Of a DNA stretch of 64,000 nucleotides, positions 57,133-64,000 are shown piece after piece. The DNA lies in the NCBI GenBank assembly GCA_024336345.1, contig JANFOG010000002.1, positions 558,001 to 622,000 on the forward strand, written 5' to 3'. Each line of letters opens with the position of its first letter. The stretch's first letter is position 1. The stretch comes from Mariannaea sp. PMI_226. Taxonomy: Eukaryota > Ascomycota > Sordariomycetes > Hypocreales > Nectriaceae. Below the pieces are notes generated by a model. That model did no database searches, was not told the origin of the DNA, and worked only from the letters and a program-made list of their open reading frames with translations. The translations under genes were made by a program, and so were the position numbers.

Positions 57133-60100
57133 GATGGTAACGATCGACGAGGGTTAATGGTCTGCTGAACTAAACGAACGAACGAGAAAGGTGAGCGATG
57201 ACTCGGAAATCAACGGGGGCGGACAGGGCAAGATATCCAAAAAGACTAAAGTAAAGAGCTGACAGTGGGCTATAGACTCGACGGGGGGTGTAATGACGCA
57301 GTGACTTTTCGGTTTCGAAGATTACAATATAACCAAAAGAAGGACCTACTTCATGCTTTTGGTCGACTCCACGTCAGCATACTGGCCAAGCAGCATCCAA
57401 CAGGCAAAACAGATAGTTTCCAATTCATGCCCACTGCCCACTGCCCACTGCCCACCAAGGCCTCAATCCGGATACGGTAAGAACGCCTCTTTCACTGGGC
57501 GTGCGGCTCGAAAAAAAAAACAAGATTGCTTTCTCAGTGACTGTCCCGTTGTTACGAAGTATCCCGGGATAGTGAGGACCTTTGTCTCGAGCTCAGAAAC
57601 GATGGGCAGGGCCCCTGCCGCCATCATCATCATCAGCCGAGCCTAGAACCGCCACACACCTCGTAACGTGATTTGGACGGCATCGGGAAGGTCGACGTTC
57701 CTCTACCCTCTTCGTGTTGTTGGCGTACATGTTTGGATACTAAGAGGGTACGCGGTGCGCGAATCACGGAACTCTGAGGTACAGCAGACATCCTTGGGGG
57801 CCAGCCGGCCTGGCGTGCCTGCATCATCCAAGACCACACTCTCGGACAGTTTCACAACACGCACAGCGAGGCTGCACACACACACACACATACACACGGA
57901 CCAGAGCTGGTGACGAGGACCAGGGTCAGTGCTGGAGGAGAGGTGGAGGAGGAAGAACAAGAGGAGAAGGAGGAGGTACGTAGTAGGACCGAGGAGCAAG
58001 TGCTTTGTCCGTACGTAGCTGAAAGCTGCATGTCTGGGATCCCCTCGGGGCTTGGGCTGAGCGAAATTCTGGCGCGTTCCGTCATGATGGGGCAGCCTTG
58101 CAAAAAAGTACTTCGTAGGATGGGGTTGAATGACAGGTGTGACGAGTCAACTACGCAAGACCGCATAGTCCTCTGGGTACTCAAACCTCAGTCAATACAT
58201 CTCACACCAGGCTGATCAATCGCGGGACTACTGGTGTGAGTCCCGCCGACAGATCTACGACCAGGATCTCAACAAGGGTGATTGGATCGAAGCAAGTGGT
58301 TGGTAAGGACTAAGTCTAACCGAACGATGTTTTCTTTTGGGTGCATCCATATGTTGGGTGTTTGTACAGGTTTGTACAGGTTTCTCGTCAAGTATCAGTA
58401 CTTGGTTCTGAACTGTCTCGCAACCATCCATCTCGTTGCCTTTTTCTCCGCACGTCCGCCCCTCCTTGTTGACCGGCCACACGTGGGAGTGAAATATGCT
58501 TACTTGATCAATAGTGTTGCTGGATGAGAAATTCAGGAACAATCTTTCTTTGCGGGCGCCGTGTCATTCAGTGGCGTCCAACGGGATGGAGACCATTTAG
58601 CCACGCAGTGCTGTCACTACCTGCGCAGTCTGTATGTCGGTAAATCCAATCCCCCACTCATTCTCATATCTATAGTACTTGGATAATTTCATACAACATG
58701 CGATCGGTTCCATTCAATGCCCGGTTGTACTGTCACGCCCCCCTCCCGCCCGAAGGGAGAGACGTCTCGGTCGTACCCGTCCCATATGTAAATGCACGGC
58801 CAAGCTAGAACGGAGCTGACGGAGCTGACGGAAGCTGCTGGGAGCTTTTCTGGGTACCGTAGCATGGTGTCATCTTTCATGTTCCCTTGACTTGCATCAT
58901 GACGCCTCTTAGAGGATCGACGGGTAAAGCCAGGGCAAAAAAACTCTGCCAAGTCGGTTTTGAGAGGTTTTGTGCTTTGTTCTGGGTGGGTATCATTTGC
59001 TCATGCATGGACAGCTGCATGTTCAGGTTGGCGTTCAACTAGTAAGAGGTTGCACAACAAAGCAAAAGAAACAATGACGAGAGAAGAAATAAGTGGAATC
59101 AATACGAATTGCCCCCCATGCCCCATGCGGTCGCCCCCCTGTCGCCCACTTCATCCTGCATCGAGTCCTGATCCTAGAACCGACAGGGGTCGGGTTGATC
59201 TGCTAGGCGGAGGAATGAGATTTCGTTTCCATACCCCCTGTCCACGCTTAACTAAATCCGCAGATCTGTTTTACCGTCTGTTTTTATTTTATTTCTGAAT
59301 TTTTTTTAGTTTTTTAACCATTTCATTTTTGTTCACTTTTGTTTCCTTTTTTTCTCATGAGAGAATTTTTTTTTTCTTATATTTGGCTTAAATTAGAGAT
59401 CGGGCCTAGTAAATAAGTCTATTTTACCGAAACTCCCTTGCTCCTCACACAGCTTAGCCTAGCTAGCCCTGTCTATGCTTAACAACGGGACGGGTTTTCC
59501 TGGAACCTTGCTCTCAGCTGTTGAGATGCAACGGGGTCAATGACTTGGCAAAACATAATCAAAAACCTTACCTCACCTTAGGAATAGATAGTCACATCCA
59601 CTATTGAGAAGTAAGTCATACCTAAGCACTCCCATGAAATGATGTGATGGGATCGACTCTATTCCCATACTGTCGGCGTCGCCTAACGCCTAGCTTATTG
59701 GGGGGGAGAGAGAGGGTCGCCGCTAATAAGGTGGGAATGGAGTTGATCGATACTTCAACCTCACTCTCCCCGTCTTAAGAGAGAGGGGACAGCGGGGAGG
59801 CACAGCTACATAGCACACAACACTAAAGTGTCAGCAGGAGACATTAAACTCCATGTCATCTCAGCAAGGCTTACCAGACCCATTCTGTCCCCAATTTCCC
59901 GCGGGTATCAGTCTCCATGAGCAGGCATAAAGGTACTTAATAGTCCATCCACACCTGAGCTTGGCATTCACGGTTGGACTTGGCATTCAAGGTCTTGGAC
60001 TTGGCATTTCATATCACAGGCCCAATGGTGGCAGCATGGCTGAAAAAGCTGTTGCTGTTGCTGCTTCTGGCCGCCCATATTGACCACCCCCCAGCCAAGC

Positions 60101-60502
60101 CCAGCCAGCACAGAAAGTCTTGGCTCTTCCAGGTTTCTCGTGTTGAGACTGGGTGGCTCATTATTATAGCCTTTTTCTATCTGTTTCCGAGGGAGTTGTT
60201 TTCGTTCCGCGCTGAAGGAATAAATGGCCCCCTTAAAGTACCCATGTGAGAGGGAAGAAGAAAAAAATATTAAAAGGGAAAAAAAGAGAGAGAGGAATAG
60301 AAACTCCTTCTTTTTTGTCCTACTTCTGTCTATCTACTGAAGTTTTCCATTACTCTCTCGTTTACTCTGTCATTCGTTATTTTTCCCCCTTTGGTAAACG
60401 AATTCCCACACCCTCCGCTTGGTCCAAATTCGGGTTTATCGTTTTTTTTTTTTTACCTTTGGACAAAACTCGCACCTGGCCAGCATCTCTGCAAGACCCA
60501 GG
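57133..60502. other. Intergenic 3.4 kb, divergent promoters
   Basis: Upstream of both the dehydrogenase and the chitin deacetylase. Contains a CA microsatellite at 57874-57890, T-rich tracts near 59280-59380 and a purine-rich tract near 60250-60300. No gene or RNA was recognised. Confidence 0.5.
57874..57890. repeat. CA dinucleotide microsatellite
   Basis: About eight CA units, intergenic. Confidence 0.8.
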
Positions 60503-62794
60503 ATGAAGTCAATCACTTCAACCACTCTAGCATGCCTGGCCCTCAAGGCCGGCATTGTCCAGGCGGGTCCCAATCCAGCTTTGGTTGCTATCTCGCCGCA
60601 GCGGGATCTACTGCAAGGTCGAGCTATGGGTAACGAGTGCGGTACTGGAATCGGATCGTGTAACGCCGGCTCCTGCTGCTCAGGGAGCGGCTATTGTGGC
60701 ACGGGCGAAGACTATTGCTCTGGTTCGGACTGCCAGCTGGACTACAGTGACTCCTGTGATACTTTGTAAGGCCCTCTCTTTCTCTCTCTGCGCGCCCCAA
60801 ACCCTTGCAACAAAAACATGAGGCCCCCTTGTCCAATGTTGATGTTGTCTGCTTTTCAGGTGACGATGAGGCGTAAAATTGCAAAACTAACGAAATACTA
60901 GCTTCGGTCCTGGCGGAGAGAGCACAGAGAGCATCGCCCGGCCCAAGGTTGGAAGTGTCCCATATGGTGCGTTTTGCAACTCCAATGTTGTGATGAACCC
61001 CCCTCCCCTACCATTCCCCCCAACACCCCCCCCTTTTCCTCTTCATCTTCATCTTCCGCTTTGGGATACAGACAAAAATGAAACTGACAATGAGGCGTTG
61101 TGTTCTGTGACAACAGGCAGCATCATCACTCAGTGTACTGAGTCTGGCGTGATTGCTCTGACGTTTGACGATGGCCCCTACCTCTACACTGAGGCTATCC
61201 TCGATGTTCTGGACAGCTACAACGTGAAGGCAACCTTCTTCGTTGCCGGAAACAATAGAGGAAAGGGCCACATCGATAGTGCGAGCAAGCCGTGGGCCGC
61301 GACCTTGAAACGCATGTACAATGCTGGTCATCACATTGCGAGCCACACCTGGACGCACCGCAACTTGAATGAGGTCAATAGTACCATCAAGAAGACGGAG
61401 ATCATCTACAACGAGATGGCCTTCCGCAATATCTTCGGTTGGATCCCCACTTACATGCGCCCTCCTTACCTGGAGTGTAGTGCGGGCTCCGGCTGCCAGG
61501 CCCTCTTGAACACGCTGGGATACCATGTTGTCTCCACAAACCTGGACACCAAGGACTGGGAAAATGCTTCTCCGTCGCTGATCCAGATCTCCAAGGACAA
61601 GTACTCAGCTGGCATCGCGACTAACCCAACTGGCAAGGGCTACATCATCCTGGCCCATGATGTGCACGAGACGACGGTCAATAACCTGACCGCCTACATG
61701 ATTGAGACAGCCCGGGATCGTGGCTACAGGCTTGTGACGGTCGGAGAGTGCCTTGGAGACCCCAAGGAGAACTGGTACCGCACGGCTGGCGGCGGCGGCG
61801 GACCCGGATGCTCCGCTACCAATCCTCCCGCCGCCAGCTCAACGACCAAGCCGCCCGCCACCGGCACCGCTACCCAGACATCGGCCTCGGCCACGTCGAC
61901 GGGAGGTGTGGTCATCTCGCCCAACCAGTCTTGCGGCGGCAACACGGGCTACACCTGCAAGGGATCTACCTTTGGAAACTGCTGCTCCTACTATGGATTC
62001 TGGTGAGTCAGCCAAAAAAAATTTTTTACCTGTGCTTGTTTTATCTTTTGGGGGGGAGAGGGGATGTTTCTGGAACAAAGCGGGAAATTGGGAGTTCAGC
62101 CTTGCTGCATGAAATCCTCCAGGTGTTACACACACATACACGGATAACCACTTACCCGTCCCCCCCCCCCCCCCCCGCCCTTGTCTCTTCCTTCTCTGCC
62201 CCCAATTCGTTTATGGTTATGCCATGAAATTTTTATGCAACCCTGCGTGGTATCTTGGAAACATTTTTCAATGCTGACATTTGTGCGCCCTTGCCTTTCC
62301 CCTCGGGTTCAGTGGCAAGACAGACACTTATTGCGGAACTGGCTGCGACGTCGACTTTGGCGAGTGTAACCCAAAGTCAGATAGCGTCACTGATACAACC
62401 AACGGTCTGTGTGGTTCTGCATTTAAGGCAACCTGCGCCAACTACGGTACTAAGACATGTTGCTCTCAGTATGGCTTCTGGTAAGTGGAAAGTTGCCCCA
62501 GAAAACAACGCGATATAAGCATCGTGGACAACACAACACGAATAATTCGTTTCATCGAAGAAACCCCAAAAAAATAAGTGGCTGGCTGAAATCCACAAAC
62601 TGTCATAATCCCCTCAAACAGTTTGTGGCTTGCCTCCATTTCTCCTCCCCCTTCCTCATCTCATCGGTTTCTTCCGTCTATTCTCTCTCTTCTGATAGGA
62701 CAGCCACTGACTGGTAACGTTTGACTACTATAGCGGTAACACAGCCGGTCACTGCGGTACCGGCTGCCAGAAGGGCTTCGGGACTTGCACCTAA
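60503..62794 (+). CDS. Secreted chitin deacetylase (CE4) with three CBM18 modules
   Basis: Exons 60503-60765, 60902-60966, 61117-62002, 62313-62480 and 62734-62794 give 480 residues. Signal peptide about 1-21. The first CBM18 (about 43-80) is Cys-rich with SCCSGSGYCG. The NodB domain follows: TFDDGP (Asp127, Asp128), SHTWTH (His186, His190) for the metal, RPPY (224-227), and AHDVHE (His290, Asp291) as the closing motif. A Pro/Thr linker leads to two more CBM18 modules, each with CCSYYGFWCG or CCSQYGFWCG. The enzyme removes acetyl groups from chitin, remodelling the fungal wall or hiding it from host chitinases. Both introns in the distal modules split the Cys codon just after YGFW, in the same phase. 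Introns 3 and 4 are long for this genome (310 and 253 bases). Confidence 0.95.
62160..62176. repeat. Homopolymer run of 17 C inside an intron
   Basis: Located in intron 3 of the chitin deacetylase gene, 137 bases before the acceptor. Length uncertain. Confidence 0.8.
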
Positions 62795-64000
62795 GACACC
62801 CAACCAGTGTTGGAGTCTATCTCTAGTCTCCGCCCTCTTCTGGCGGCAGACGTGTCAACGCGTCAAGCCCGTTTGCATCGTGACCACTCCGAGGGACGGC
62901 ATGACGAGGCGTGATGGGGGGCCTCGTTTGACTATTGGTTGGGGACCCGAGCGTTTTAGCTCCTTTCGGCGGGGGCTTTATTACGGAAATAAAGAGGAAA
63001 AAAAATACACCAAAGTAGACCTTGGATGGAGATAATGGTTACTTAATTTTTTTGTAATGTTTGTTATTTATTTGCGGAGGAGTATTTATCGGTTTACACA
63101 TTCTTAAGACTTGCCTCTTTTCCTGTTCCCAATGCACCAAGAATTAGAATCAAGATTGGTGTATATTGGACAGTTGAAGAGGGGCAGCTTTGGCAATACG
63201 TTGTACACGCGTACATTCGTATGGCCGTATCTTGATTTAAGGATTGGGATTTTAGCTATCAATTGCCGAGTCTACCAAGTTAGCACTGAACATGAACGTG
63301 GCTGGGGTTGAAATCGAAGTGGTGTCTCTCTCCCTCTTTTTTTTTTTCCCTCTAAAACCCCCCCCATGTCCATTTCGCCCTACATTAATTGCTCGGAAAC
63401 ATTCTTAAATCCTTTCCTGATTGTCGTTTCCGATAAGCAGCTTTAGGGGCCGCGGTTCGGCTGGACGCTATGCCTTTAGCAGCAGCCTCGTCTACAAGCC
63501 TTACAAGCCCCCCCTGGCTCGCCATTTGCTAACGTTGGACCATCAGGCCAGGCTAGGTCTAGACAAAACTTAATCCTTAACAGGACTTCAACTCGCCAGG
63601 TAATTACTTTGATGGAGCCAAGGTCCACAGAGCTCTCAGGCTTTTACAATTATTCAGCCTTCAGCTTCAGCTGCTTTCCGCATCCCGCGGCCCCATTCAA
63701 AGGCCTCGGCTCCGTTCCCGCCTCGATTTGATTCTGCTAGCTCCCCGCAACTCGCCCTGATGCTGGTTTCATTTTTCTTTATGTGGCCCGGCTGTCGGCG
63801 TTTGTCGTCCTCCCCCCCGCTTCGAGGTTCAGCTCTCAGTCCGTTTGCTCCCAGATCGGTGCGTTGTCTATCTTTTAATGCTCTAGCATGGGCTAGGATA
63901 GGCAATATAGCGTTTCTTATAGTCTTGGATCTAACTACCGAATTTATGGACTGCATTGTGATTGTGATGTATGTCTCAGTCTGCGTCAAAACTGGGTAAG
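62795..64000. other. Right-hand flank, no gene seen
   Basis: It includes the 3' flank of the chitin deacetylase gene and C/T-rich low-complexity DNA. Frames of 60-110 codons have no domains. A further gene may start beyond the window. Confidence 0.45.

Noticed and set aside
60766..60901. Alternative acceptor TTTTCAG at about 60859 for chitin deacetylase intron 1
   Set aside because: It leads into stops before the conserved ARPKVG stretch; only the TAG at 60901 keeps frame.
1..64000. Secondary-metabolite cluster, CRISPR array, prophage or rDNA
   Set aside because: No PKS, NRPS or terpene synthase, no regularly spaced repeats, no phage genes and no rRNA-like sequence were found.

Overview
The window is nuclear DNA of a filamentous ascomycete (Pezizomycotina). 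Genes carry short introns of about 50-170 bases with GT donors, CTAAC/CTGAC branch sites and YAG acceptors. They encode fungal families: a Pho80-type cyclin, an AA7 oxidase, a fused catalase-PfpI protein, a chitin deacetylase with CBM18 modules and a BIM1-like copper protein. The long intergenic spaces with homopolymer runs and TACCTA/TAGGTA motifs would suit Sordariomycetes, perhaps Hypocreales. That genus-level guess is inference from memory, not something the sequence proves. No rRNA, tRNA, CRISPR array or intact transposon could be supported.

Layout. 0-2 kb: amino acid permease (+). 2.9-7.4 kb: full-length ABCC (MRP-type) transporter (-). 8.4-12.9 kb: a divergent metal-handling pair, a GPI-anchored BIM1/X325-like copper protein (-) and a ferric/cupric reductase (+). 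13.7-14.4 kb: small multi-span membrane protein (+). 15.7-16.1 kb: small conserved hypothetical protein (+). 17.5-17.9 kb: a three-exon gene for a 67-residue secreted six-cysteine peptide (-), reconstructed here. 18-21.9 kb: AT-rich decayed DNA with a possible Tc1/mariner relic. 21.9-24.3 kb: intronless GH95 alpha-L-fucosidase (+). 24.3-29.9 kb: gene desert. 29.9-30.8 kb: disordered charged protein (+). 30.8-34.9 kb: second gene desert. 34.9-35.9 kb: Pho80-like cyclin (-). 38.5-40.7 kb: TPP-dependent enzyme (-). 43.0-44.6 kb: AA7 flavo-oxidase (-). 45.5-47.8 kb: large-subunit catalase (-), divergent from 48.9-51.5 kb phosphoketolase (+). 52.0-52.7 kb: secreted Thr-rich protein (+). 55.8-57.1 kb: nucleotide-sugar dehydrogenase (-). 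60.5-62.8 kb: chitin deacetylase with three CBM18 modules (+).

How the genes may work together (inference). The copper protein and the reductase share a 1.66 kb intergenic region and would form a reductive copper/iron acquisition module. The AA7 oxidase makes H2O2 and the neighbouring catalase destroys it. The phosphoketolase shares a 1.2 kb promoter region with the catalase and could be co-induced. The GH95 enzyme, the chitin deacetylase, the small secreted Cys-rich peptide and the secreted Thr-rich protein fit a lifestyle that contacts plant, fungal or insect surfaces.

The most novel-looking element is the small secreted cysteine-rich peptide gene at 17525-17850. It has no obvious family, and its reading frame only appears after two introns are removed.
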